Assembly (NCBI GenBank): GCA_963205465.1
Contig: CAUJKG010000085.1
Coordinates: 1 to 6,315 of the forward strand
From: Pseudomonadota bacterium
Lineage (GTDB): Bacteria; Pseudomonadota; Alphaproteobacteria; Rhizobiales; Xanthobacteraceae
DNA length: 6,315 nucleotides
Direction of reading: 5' to 3'
Shown: one piece after another, positions 1 through 5,569 of the stretch
Layout of the letters: every line of letters begins with the position of its first letter
Numbering within the stretch: the first letter of the stretch is position 1
Translations under genes and position numbers: made by a program
The notes under the pieces: model-generated
The model's database searches: none
Told to the model about the DNA's origin: nothing
Seen by the model: only the letters and a program-made list of their open reading frames with translations

Positions 1-1148
1 ACGAAGAAAGTCGCGCCGAGGAGCATCAGCCACGACGCGATCGAGATGATCTGCCCGGCGTCGTTCATGCTCGCATCCATGAAGAAAGCCGGAAGCTCGA
101 TGCGGAACGCGACCACGATCACGGTCATGATCGTCATGAAGCCGAAGGCAAGGCCGACCGCGACGAAGCCCGCAAGCCGCGCGCCCGCCGGATTCTTCCG
201 TCCCGCTTCCTGCCCGACCCGCACGGTCGCAGCGAGCGAAATGCCGAAGGGAATCATGAACAGGATAGCCGCGATCTGCAACGCTATCTGATGCGCGGCG
301 AGCGCGCTTGCGCCGAACAGGCCGACGACGAGACCCGCGCCGCCGAACAGCCCATATTCGAGCAGGAAGGTCGCCGACATCGGCAGGCCGATCGCGACCA
401 GCTGCTTCATCAGATGGCCGTCGTAACGCCAGAAGCGGCCGAGCACCTGGTACTTCTTGAAGGGATGCTGGCTGTAGCAAACCCAGAGTGCCGCCGCGCA
501 CATGCCGAGATTGGCGAGCGTGGTCGCGACACCCGCGCCCATGATGCCCAGTTGCGGCGCGCCGAAAGCGCCGAAGATCAGCACATAGGCAATGGCGAAG
601 TTCGCGGGCACCGCTGCAAGCGTGATCCAGAACGCCGGCTGCGGCCGGTTCACCGCGCCCATGAAGCCGCGCAGCGCAATGAACCACCACGCCGGAATGA
701 GCGACCAGGCAAGACCCATCAGATAGTCGTGCGCGAGCGCGGCGGTCTTCGGCTCCTGCCCGAGTGCGAGCAGCAACTCCTCGCCCCAAAGCTGGCCGAG
801 CGAAAGCGGAATGCCGAGGATGGTCGCGGCCCACAGACCCACGCGGAGCGAACGGCGCACCATGCGCGGCTCGCGCGCGCCGAAGGCTTGTGCCGCGAGT
901 GGCGCCACCGCCGAGGTCAGCCCCATGCCGAACACGAAAGCGGTGAAAAGGATCACATGCGCAAGCGCGGCGGCCGCAATCGCGTCGCCGCCGAGACGGC
1001 CGACCAGCGCGAGGTCCGTCGTCATCATCCCGACCTGACCGAGCTGCGTCAGCGCAATCGGCAGCGCAAGCTTCACCGTCTCGGTCAGCTCGACGCGCCA
1101 AGGGCTCAGGCTCCCCGGCGTCGCGCCGGAGGCGGATATTTTGTTCAT
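1..1148 (-). CDS. MATE-family multidrug efflux transporter (NorM-like), C-terminus cut by window edge
   Basis: This is a polytopic inner-membrane antiporter that would export cationic or amphipathic compounds in exchange for Na+ or H+. Translating the minus strand from the ATG at 1146-1148 gives 382 residues with no stop before the left edge. Family members are usually about 450-470 residues, so roughly 70-90 are missing. The first MatE repeat is clear: residues 33-51 (QLGQVGMMTTDLALVG and following) form the typical first-helix signature, and polar loops such as QAFGARE (87-93) separate hydrophobic segments. The second repeat begins near 250, with GLPMSATFLLEYGLFG at 254-269 and AAHQIALQIA at 284-293. 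Asp45 and Glu264 appear to match cation-coupling acids described in Vibrio NorM; this is my motif alignment from memory. An in-frame ATG at 1155-1157 would add three residues, and neither start has a strong ribosome-binding site. The substrate cannot be deduced. It is divergent from the hydrolase gene at 1391. Confidence 0.93.
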   Translation of the reverse strand, partial: MNKISASGATPGSLSPWRVELTETVKLALPIALTQLGQVGMMTTDLALVGRLGGDAIAAAALAHVILFTAFVFGMGLTSAVAPLAAQAFGAREPRMVRRSLRVGLWAATILGIPLSLGQLWGEELLLALGQEPKTAALAHDYLMGLAWSLIPAWWFIALRGFMGAVNRPQPAFWITLAAVPANFAIAYVLIFGAFGAPQLGIMGAGVATTLANLGMCAAALWVCYSQHPFKKYQVLGRFWRYDGHLMKQLVAIGLPMSATFLLEYGLFGGAGLVVGLFGASALAAHQIALQIAAILFMIPFGISLAATVRVGQEAGRKNPAGARLAGFVAVGLAFGFMTIMTVIVVAFRIELPAFFMDASMNDAGQIISIASWLMLLGATFF

Positions 1149-1362
1149 CCCGTGCATGGATGCGCGACTTCTAACTCAACTTGCGGCAATTGAAAGGCCG
1201 GACCGCTATGCATCTGCTCCACGACGGATGAATGACGCCTGAAGAGCAAGAAAGACCGCAGGTAACAGCGGGTTCAACATTGCGCGAGCCGCACAAGGGC
1301 GCGCCAGAAACCACGCGTTCCGCCAGCCTCGTCTCCGCCTCGCCGCTGGCCGGCGTCCTGGT

Positions 1363-1368
1363 TATAAT
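1363..1368 (+). promoter_or_regulatory. Candidate -10 box (TATAAT) for the hydrolase gene
   Basis: A perfect sigma-70 type -10 hexamer stands out in GC-rich surroundings and lies 22 bp before the ATG at 1391, so a transcript would start near 1375 and leave a leader of about 16 nt that includes the ribosome-binding site. No TTGACA-like -35 element lies 16-18 bp upstream (the sequence there is around CTCGCCG). A TG dinucleotide sits at 1359-1360, one base too far away for a standard extended -10. The placement favours a real promoter, but the missing -35 leaves it uncertain. Confidence 0.4.
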
Positions 1369-1379
1369 CCAACAACCGC

Positions 1380-1384
1380 GAGGG
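1380..1384 (+). promoter_or_regulatory. Ribosome-binding site deciding the hydrolase start
   Basis: GAGGG ends six bases before the ATG at 1391, a normal Shine-Dalgarno spacing. The more upstream in-frame ATG at 1232 has no comparable site and would add 53 residues without family resemblance. This selects 1391 as the start. Confidence 0.65.
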
Positions 1385-1390
1385 CCGGGC

Positions 1391-2200
1391 ATGAGCGAAG
1401 ACGAAGGCGCGATCGACTACACGGAAACCGGCGACGGCCCCGCCGTTGTGCTGGTGCCGGGGTCATGCAGCACGGGCAGCGCATGGAAGCCGGTGATGTC
1501 CGCATGGGGCACGGGCTTTCGCTTCGTCACCACGAGCCTGCCGGGATATGGCGGCACGCGCGAGCGGCGCAGCGAAACGGACACGTCGATCGCGCATGTC
1601 GCCGGCGCAGTCGAGGCAGTAATCCGCAAGGCCGGCGGGCCGGTCCACCTTGTCGGTCACTCGTTCGGCGGGCTCGCCGCTTTGGCGGTGGCGTTACGCG
1701 GCAGCGTGCCGCTCGCCAGCCTCGCGATCATGGAGCCACCGGCAGTCGGCATCCTCGCTTGTTACAACGATACGCCGGAACTCGACTTGTTCGGACAGAT
1801 GCTCAGCGACTACAAGCGCGACTTCACCAACGGCCGGCGCGACGCCATCGCCAACATGATGGACTTCTTCGCGGGCGCCGGGACCTTCGCCTCCTGGCCG
1901 GAGCGTGTGCGCGGCTACGCCATGGAAACCACACCAGCGAACTTCCTGGATTGGGGATCCGCGCATGGCTTCGCGCTCACGCGGGACGATCTGGCGCGCA
2001 TCGATATGCCGACTTTGCTTCTCTGCGGCGGCGTCAGTCATCAGGCCATGCAGCGCATCGTCGCGCGGCTCGGCGACACCATCCCGCACGCGGAAACGGA
2101 TGTGATCGACGGGGCCGCGCATTTCATGATCACGACGCACGCAGCCGAAGTCGCGGCCCGGCTGCGCCGGCACGTTGCGCGGGCGATGGAGACAACCTGA
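1391..2200 (+). CDS. Alpha/beta-fold hydrolase, specificity unknown
   Basis: This 269-residue protein has the full length of a compact alpha/beta-hydrolase and no signal peptide, so it is probably cytosolic. Visible landmarks in order are: a first strand and oxyanion loop, VVLVPGSCSTGSAW (19-32), where the family usually has HG or PG; the LPGYGGT segment (50-56); the nucleophile elbow GHSFGG (89-94) with Ser91; strand 6 ending in MEPP (114-117); a lid region around 125-195; strand 7 PTLLLCGG (207-214); and the catalytic histidine His244 in GAAHF. Strand 7 is followed by VSHQAM instead of the common G-x-x-D, so the acid is probably Glu115 after strand 6. Ester, epoxide, lactone or C-C bond hydrolysis all remain possible. 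It stands alone on its strand, divergent from the MATE transporter and convergent with tlyA, ending 4 bp from the tlyA stop. That suggests a single-gene transcript inserted among housekeeping genes. Confidence 0.88.
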   Translation: MSEDEGAIDYTETGDGPAVVLVPGSCSTGSAWKPVMSAWGTGFRFVTTSLPGYGGTRERRSETDTSIAHVAGAVEAVIRKAGGPVHLVGHSFGGLAALAVALRGSVPLASLAIMEPPAVGILACYNDTPELDLFGQMLSDYKRDFTNGRRDAIANMMDFFAGAGTFASWPERVRGYAMETTPANFLDWGSAHGFALTRDDLARIDMPTLLLCGGVSHQAMQRIVARLGDTIPHAETDVIDGAAHFMITTHAAEVAARLRRHVARAMETT

Positions 2201-2204
2201 AGGG

Positions 2205-2933
2205 TTAGTGCTCCGCGTAAAGCAGAAACTCGGCGTTGCCGTCGCCGCCGAGAATCGGCGAAGCGATGGTGCCGCGCAAACGCCAGCCCTGCCGCCCCAC
2301 CAATAACTCCACGCGCTGGCACACCGCCATATGCACTTCCGGATCGCGCACGATCCCTTTCTTCAGGTGTTCGCGGCCCGCTTCGAATTGCGGCTTGATC
2401 AGTGCGATCAACTCCGCATGCGGGGCGGCGAAATTCAGCGCCTGCGGCAGTACGTGCTCCAGCGAAATGAAGCTGACGTCGATCACGATCAGCGCTACGT
2501 CGTCCGGGATTGCTGCTTCTTCCAGCTTGCGGATATCGGTCTGCTCCAGCGAAACGACACGCGGATCGTTTCTGAGTTTGGCGTGAAGCTGGTCCGTTCC
2601 GCTGTCCACCGCGTAAACTTTCGCCGCGCCGCGTGCGAGCAGGAGTTCGGTGAAACCGCCGGTCGAAGCGCCGACGTCGAGGCAGACCCTGCCCCGCGGA
2701 TCGATCCCGAAGTGATCGAGCGCAGCCTGAAGCTTCAACGCACCGCGCGAAACGTAAGGATGCGCGGGTATCGCCACGATCTGCGCATCTTCCGCGAGCG
2801 GCTGTGACGGCTTCCGTACATTTACGCCATCCGCGCTGACATTGCCGGCGTCGATCGCGGCCTGCGCTTTGGCGCGGCTTTCGAAAAACCCGCGCAACAC
2901 GAGCAGCTGATCGGCGCGTATCATTTTTTTCAT
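2205..2933 (-). CDS. tlyA: TlyA-family rRNA (cytidine-2'-O)-methyltransferase
   Basis: This 242-residue protein belongs to the TlyA/hemolysin-A family, which uses S-adenosylmethionine to methylate the 2'-OH of cytidines in 23S rRNA, and in some species also 16S rRNA. An N-terminal S4 RNA-binding domain covers about residues 6-60 (RADQLLVLRGFFESRAKAQ), followed by the linker and YVSRGALKL, then an RrmJ/FtsJ-like methyltransferase domain. The SAM-binding loop is LDVGASTGGF (85-94). The family catalytic tetrad is intact: Lys67 (RGALKL), Asp152 (IDVSF), Lys180 (LIKPQFE) and Glu235 (GNAEF). The chosen ATG at 2931-2933 gives MKKMIRAD; Met4 (2922-2924) is an alternative, and neither has a strong Shine-Dalgarno. 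The C-terminus ends only seven residues after Glu235, shorter than in Mycobacterium TlyA. Some members have been called hemolysins, but the RNA methyltransferase role is the sound one. It lies divergent from the small CxxC protein. Confidence 0.95.
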   Translation of the reverse strand: MKKMIRADQLLVLRGFFESRAKAQAAIDAGNVSADGVNVRKPSQPLAEDAQIVAIPAHPYVSRGALKLQAALDHFGIDPRGRVCLDVGASTGGFTELLLARGAAKVYAVDSGTDQLHAKLRNDPRVVSLEQTDIRKLEEAAIPDDVALIVIDVSFISLEHVLPQALNFAAPHAELIALIKPQFEAGREHLKKGIVRDPEVHMAVCQRVELLVGRQGWRLRGTIASPILGGDGNAEFLLYAEH

Positions 2934-3019
2934 CGTGAGAGTGCCAGCAGAACCTTTTTCGGCGGAAGCATCGAGACTATATTGCGAAAAATGGGCCGCC
3001 GCCGCTTTGGAGAATACCC
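2934..3019. promoter_or_regulatory. Divergent promoter region between tlyA and the small CxxC gene
   Basis: This 86-bp gap must hold the start signals for both genes. On the plus strand the AT-rich TATATT at 2978-2983 could be a -10 box for the gene starting at 3020. The hexamer 17 bp upstream (TTTTTC, 2955-2960) is a poor -35 match. I see no clear promoter for tlyA and no operator-like palindrome. Confidence 0.3.
3007..3013 (+). promoter_or_regulatory. Ribosome-binding site supporting a GTG start at 3020
   Basis: TTGGAGA contains the core GGAG at 3009-3012, seven bases before GTG at 3020. This is the best Shine-Dalgarno in the window and identifies the non-ATG start. The ATG at 2991 is in another frame and stops after 14 codons. 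Confidence 0.7.
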
Positions 3020-3262
3020 GTGGTCGACTCGCTAAAGGATTCGGTCAAAGACCTCGAACCTCCGCTCTGCCCGAAATGCCATAAGGAAATGGTCTGGTAT
3101 CAGGCTCGCCTCGAATCCGTTTCGCCGCGGGTGATCGTGCATTCCTTCGCCTGCACGAGTTGCAATCGTACCACTGAGACCAAGAGCAAGGTGGAAGGCA
3201 AGCCGGACATTCCGCCGGAAAAGCTTTCGCGTCCGTTTCGCCGCTTCCGGCGCGCAGCCTGA
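3020..3262 (+). CDS. Small zinc-ribbon-like protein of unknown function (two CxxC motifs)
   Basis: This 80-residue protein starts at GTG, supported by a strong ribosome-binding site. I do not recognise a named family. It has an acidic, hydrophilic N-terminus (DSLKDSVKDLEPP), then CPKC at 17-20 and CTSC at 45-48, separated by 24 residues that look like beta-strands (KEMVWYQARLE, RVIVHSFA). This is the layout of a two-knuckle zinc ribbon, where four cysteines bind one Zn2+. The tail is proline-containing and basic, ending in RPFRRFRRAA, which could touch nucleic acid or acidic partners. There is no signal peptide or membrane segment. It is transcribed divergently from tlyA and converges on dxs with a 9-bp gap, so it is probably monocistronic. 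The metal site is inferred from the motif; any regulatory or RNA-binding role would be a guess. That the frame is coding is well supported by the cysteine pattern and the translation signals. Confidence 0.78.
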   Translation: MVDSLKDSVKDLEPPLCPKCHKEMVWYQARLESVSPRVIVHSFACTSCNRTTETKSKVEGKPDIPPEKLSRPFRRFRRAA

Positions 3263-3271
3263 GCCGCTGTA

Positions 3272-5206
3272 TTAAGCGCGGCGCGGGCGCACGAGGTTCG
3301 ACTCGTCCCGGCCGAAGGCGGCGAGCGCGGTGGTGACGATCCCCTTCGCATCGAGGCCCGCCTTCTCGTACATCTTCGCCGGGCTGTCGTGATCCTGGAA
3401 GAGATCCGGCAGCACCATCGGCCGGATCCGCAGGCCGTGGTCGAGCGCGCCTTCGCGCGCAAGCAGTTCGAGCACGTGGCTGCCGAAGCCGCCGACCGAA
3501 CCTTCTTCGATGGTGATCAGCACTTCATGTTCGCGCGCGAGCCGCAGCACGAGGTCGCGGTCCAGGGGCTTCGCGAAGCGCGCATCGGCGACCGTGGTCG
3601 AAAGCCCGAGCGCGGCAAGCTCTTCCGCCGCGCGCAGGCATTCGGAGAGCCGCGCGCCGAGCGAAAGCAGCGCAACCTTGGTGCCTTCGCGCAAGACCCG
3701 GCCCTTGCCGATCTCGAGCGGCTTGCCTTCGGCAGGCAGCGGCACGCCGATGCCTTCGCCGCGCGGAAAACGAAAAGCGGACGGTCGATCGTCGATTGCA
3801 GCGGCAGTCGCGACCATATGCACGAGGTCGGACTCGTCGCCTGCCGCCATCACGATCATTTCCGGGAGACAGGCGAGATAGGCGACGTCGAAGGAGCCTG
3901 CATGCGTCGCGCCATCCGCGCCGACGAGACCGGCGCGGTCGATCGCGAAACGGACCGGCAGCTTCTGGATCGCAACGTCGTGCACGACCTGATCGTAAGC
4001 ACGCTGCAGGAAGGTTGAGTAAATCGCGGCAAAGGGTTTCAGTCCTTCGGCGGCGAGCCCGGCGGCGAAGGTCACCGCATGCTGCTCGGCGATGCCGACA
4101 TCGAAGGTGCGGGACGGAAATTCCTTGCCGAAGATATCGAGGCCGGTGCCGGACGGCATCGCTGCGGTAATCGCGACGATCTTCTCGTCCTTCTTCGCTT
4201 CCTTGACGAGGCTCTCTGCGAACACCTTGGTGTAGCTCGGCGCGGAGGCTTTGGATTTCGCCTGCGCGCCGGTCGCGACGTCGAACTTCACGACACCATG
4301 ATATTTGTCGTCGGAGGCTTCGGCCGGCGCGTAGCCCTTGCCCTTCTGCGTCACGACATGGACCAGCACCGGACCGGGCTCGTTGTCGCGCACGTTTTTC
4401 AAAACGGGCAAGAGATGATCGAGGTTATGACCGTCGATCGGGCCGATGTAGCTGAAGCCGAGTTCCTCGAACAGCGTGCCGCCGGTGATGTAACCGCGCC
4501 AGTGCTCGATCCCACGGGTGATGAGATCGTCGATCCGCTTCGGCAGCTTCGCGGTTACTTTCTTGCCGGTGGTGCGCAGCGCGTTATAGGTCGCGCCGGA
4601 AATCAGCCGGGAGAAATAGGCGGACATGGCGCCGACCGGCGGCGCAATCGACATGTCGTTGTCGTTCAGGATCACGATCAGGCGGCTGCCGGCGGCACCC
4701 GCGTTGTTCATCGCCTCATAGGCCATGCCGGCCGACATCGAGCCGTCGCCGATCACGCAGATCACGTTGCGGCTCTCGCCTTTAAGATCGCGCGCGATCG
4801 CCATGCCCAAGCCGGCGGAGATCGAGGTCGAGGCGTGGCCCGCGCCGAAGGTGTCGTATTCGCTTTCCGTGCGCTTGGTGAAACCGGAGAGCCCGCCGCC
4901 CATGCGCAAGGTGCGGATGCGGTCGCGGCGGCCGGTGACGATCTTGTGCGGATAAGCCTGATGGCCGACGTCCCACACCAGCCGGTCATGCGGCGTATCG
5001 AAGACGTAATGCAGCGCGACCGTCAGTTCGACCACGCCAAGACCCGCGCCGAGATGGCCGCCGGTCACCGATACCGCGTCGATGGTTTCCCGGCGCAGTT
5101 CATCGGCAAGCTGGCGCAAGCTCGTTTCCGGCAACGCCCGGATTTGATCCGGCGTTTCGACGGTGTCGAGCAGCGGCGTGGGGGATGGCGGGGCCTGATT
5201 GGTCAT
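3272..5206 (-). CDS. dxs: 1-deoxy-D-xylulose-5-phosphate synthase
   Basis: Dxs condenses pyruvate with glyceraldehyde 3-phosphate, using thiamine diphosphate and Mg2+, to give 1-deoxy-D-xylulose 5-phosphate and CO2. This is the first, flux-controlling step of the MEP pathway to isoprenoids (quinones, carotenoids, hopanoids) and also feeds thiamine and pyridoxal synthesis. The 644-residue length is normal for the family. The N-terminal TPP domain shows GGHLG with His51, the DVGHQAYPHKI segment (79-89), and GDGSMSAG (153-160) with the later Asn181 forming the Mg2+/TPP motif. The pyrimidine-binding domain has IAEQH with Glu374 (the cofactor-activating glutamate), Tyr396, and DRAGLVGADGATHAG (423-437) with Arg424, Asp431 and His435. 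Arg482 in FPRG is also present. These residues sit four positions after their E. coli counterparts. The C-terminal transketolase-like domain covers about 500-630. All key residues are intact. The start at 5204-5206 has only a weak AGG three bases upstream. It follows xseB after 88 bp. Confidence 0.98.
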   Translation of the reverse strand: MTNQAPPSPTPLLDTVETPDQIRALPETSLRQLADELRRETIDAVSVTGGHLGAGLGVVELTVALHYVFDTPHDRLVWDVGHQAYPHKIVTGRRDRIRTLRMGGGLSGFTKRTESEYDTFGAGHASTSISAGLGMAIARDLKGESRNVICVIGDGSMSAGMAYEAMNNAGAAGSRLIVILNDNDMSIAPPVGAMSAYFSRLISGATYNALRTTGKKVTAKLPKRIDDLITRGIEHWRGYITGGTLFEELGFSYIGPIDGHNLDHLLPVLKNVRDNEPGPVLVHVVTQKGKGYAPAEASDDKYHGVVKFDVATGAQAKSKASAPSYTKVFAESLVKEAKKDEKIVAITAAMPSGTGLDIFGKEFPSRTFDVGIAEQHAVTFAAGLAAEGLKPFAAIYSTFLQRAYDQVVHDVAIQKLPVRFAIDRAGLVGADGATHAGSFDVAYLACLPEMIVMAAGDESDLVHMVATAAAIDDRPSAFRFPRGEGIGVPLPAEGKPLEIGKGRVLREGTKVALLSLGARLSECLRAAEELAALGLSTTVADARFAKPLDRDLVLRLAREHEVLITIEEGSVGGFGSHVLELLAREGALDHGLRIRPMVLPDLFQDHDSPAKMYEKAGLDAKGIVTTALAAFGRDESNLVRPRRA

Positions 5207-5209
5207 TCG

Positions 5210-5265
5210 CCTGAATTATCAGCGTTTTTCGAGGCTTATACAAGGCAAGGACTGCCGCAGGGCAA
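5210..5265 (-). promoter_or_regulatory. Candidate promoter(s) for dxs in the xseB-dxs gap
   Basis: On the minus strand the gap contains two -10-like hexamers. GATAAT (plus-strand 5215-5220) has TTGTAT (5238-5243) exactly 17 bp upstream, but would start the transcript only a few bases before the ATG. TATAAG (5235-5240) has TTGCCC (5260-5265) 19 bp upstream and would give a leader of about 20 nt. Both pairs are imperfect. The relatively AT-rich patch in a GC-rich window is the main argument that dxs can be transcribed apart from xseB. Confidence 0.3.
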
Positions 5266-5294
5266 GCCCTTGAGGCCGTTGGTGCTTCAGGCGC

Positions 5295-5555
5295 TTAATC
5301 CTGATCAAGCGGCGTGGTGCCGGTGGACTTGCCGCGAGCATCCAGCGCGATCTTTTCGACCCGTGCTTCCGCATCTTTCAGGAGCGCGTCACAGCGCTTT
5401 TTCAGCGCCTCGCCGCGTTCGTAAATCTTGATCGAATCCTCGAGCGGCACGTTACCGCTTTCCAGTTTCGAGACGATCTGTTCGAGTTCCGCGAGCGCCT
5501 TTTCGAAAGGCATCGCGGCTACGTCGCCGTTTGCGGCAGCGGTCTCTTTGGCCAT
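5295..5555 (-). CDS. xseB: Exodeoxyribonuclease VII small subunit
   Basis: XseB is the small, multi-copy subunit that associates with the large catalytic subunit XseA to form exonuclease VII. The complex degrades single-stranded DNA from both ends to oligonucleotides and takes part in repair and mismatch correction. This 86-residue protein has the usual length and a clear family signature from Phe17 to Gly48: FEKALAELEQIVSKLESG, followed by PLEDSIKIYERG. The helix continues to about residue 72, forming the expected helical hairpin, and the ends are low-complexity. Met15 is a possible alternative start, but GGAAG at 5563-5567 on the coding strand, seven bases before the ATG, supports the longer form. 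The gene lies 14 bp after the deacetylase-like gene, so the two are probably cotranscribed. xseA is not in the window. Confidence 0.96.
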   Translation of the reverse strand: MAKETAAANGDVAAMPFEKALAELEQIVSKLESGNVPLEDSIKIYERGEALKKRCDALLKDAEARVEKIALDARGKSTGTTPLDQD

Positions 5556-5562
5556 TCAAAAA

Positions 5563-5567
5563 CTTCC
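5563..5567 (-). promoter_or_regulatory. Ribosome-binding site of xseB
   Basis: GGAAG on the minus strand sits seven bases upstream of the xseB ATG (5553-5555), in the short spacer after the stop codon of the upstream gene. It fixes the xseB start and fits re-initiation or fresh loading on a shared transcript. Confidence 0.6.
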
Positions 5568-5569
5568 AT

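Larger units (their letters stand above)
1149..1390. other. Divergent intergenic region between the MATE gene and the hydrolase gene
   Basis: This stretch must carry the start signals of both flanking genes. A plus-strand frame is open from an ATG at 1232 into the hydrolase, and a 73-codon minus-strand frame spans 1171-1392. Neither reads like a protein: both are rich in Arg, Ser, Pro and Thr and show no family motif. I see no tRNA-like fold, no long repeat, and no convincing promoter for the MATE gene. The only notable signals are the TATAAT box and the ribosome-binding site near the right end, listed separately. Confidence 0.6.

Noticed and set aside
291..1193. 300-codon open frame on the plus strand opposite the MATE gene
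   Set aside because: It is very rich in Arg, Glu, His and Ala with no hydrophobic core, and runs antisense to a clear membrane transporter. It is a shadow frame.
1232..1390. In-frame upstream extension of the hydrolase (53 more residues from an ATG at 1232)
   Set aside because: The extension has no family resemblance, spans the TATAAT box, and lacks a ribosome-binding site, while the ATG at 1391 has a good one and puts the first strand where the family expects it.
1171..1392. 73-codon minus-strand frame in the MATE/hydrolase intergenic region
   Set aside because: It has no ribosome-binding site, overlaps the promoter and start of the hydrolase, and its composition does not resemble a folded protein.
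2229..2252. Inverted repeat CTCGGCG / CGCCGAG with a 10-base loop, considered as a terminator for the hydrolase transcript
   Set aside because: There is no T-tract after it, and it lies in the tlyA coding sequence (the GGDGNAE region), where GC-rich codons readily create such pairs.
2991..3035. 14-codon open frame (ATG to TAA) overlapping the start of the small CxxC gene
   Set aside because: It could be a leader peptide, but it has no Shine-Dalgarno of its own and contains the ribosome-binding site of the downstream gene. A frame this short occurs easily by chance.
3263..3282. GCCGC / GCGGC short inverted repeat between the small CxxC gene and dxs, considered as a bidirectional terminator
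   Set aside because: The stem is only five base pairs with a 10-base loop and no T-tract on either side, too weak to call.
4079..5431. 450-codon open frame on the plus strand opposite dxs
   Set aside because: It lies antisense to an unmistakable dxs, is rich in Arg/Ala/Gly/Asp as expected for the complement of GC-rich codons, and has no family motif. It is a shadow frame.
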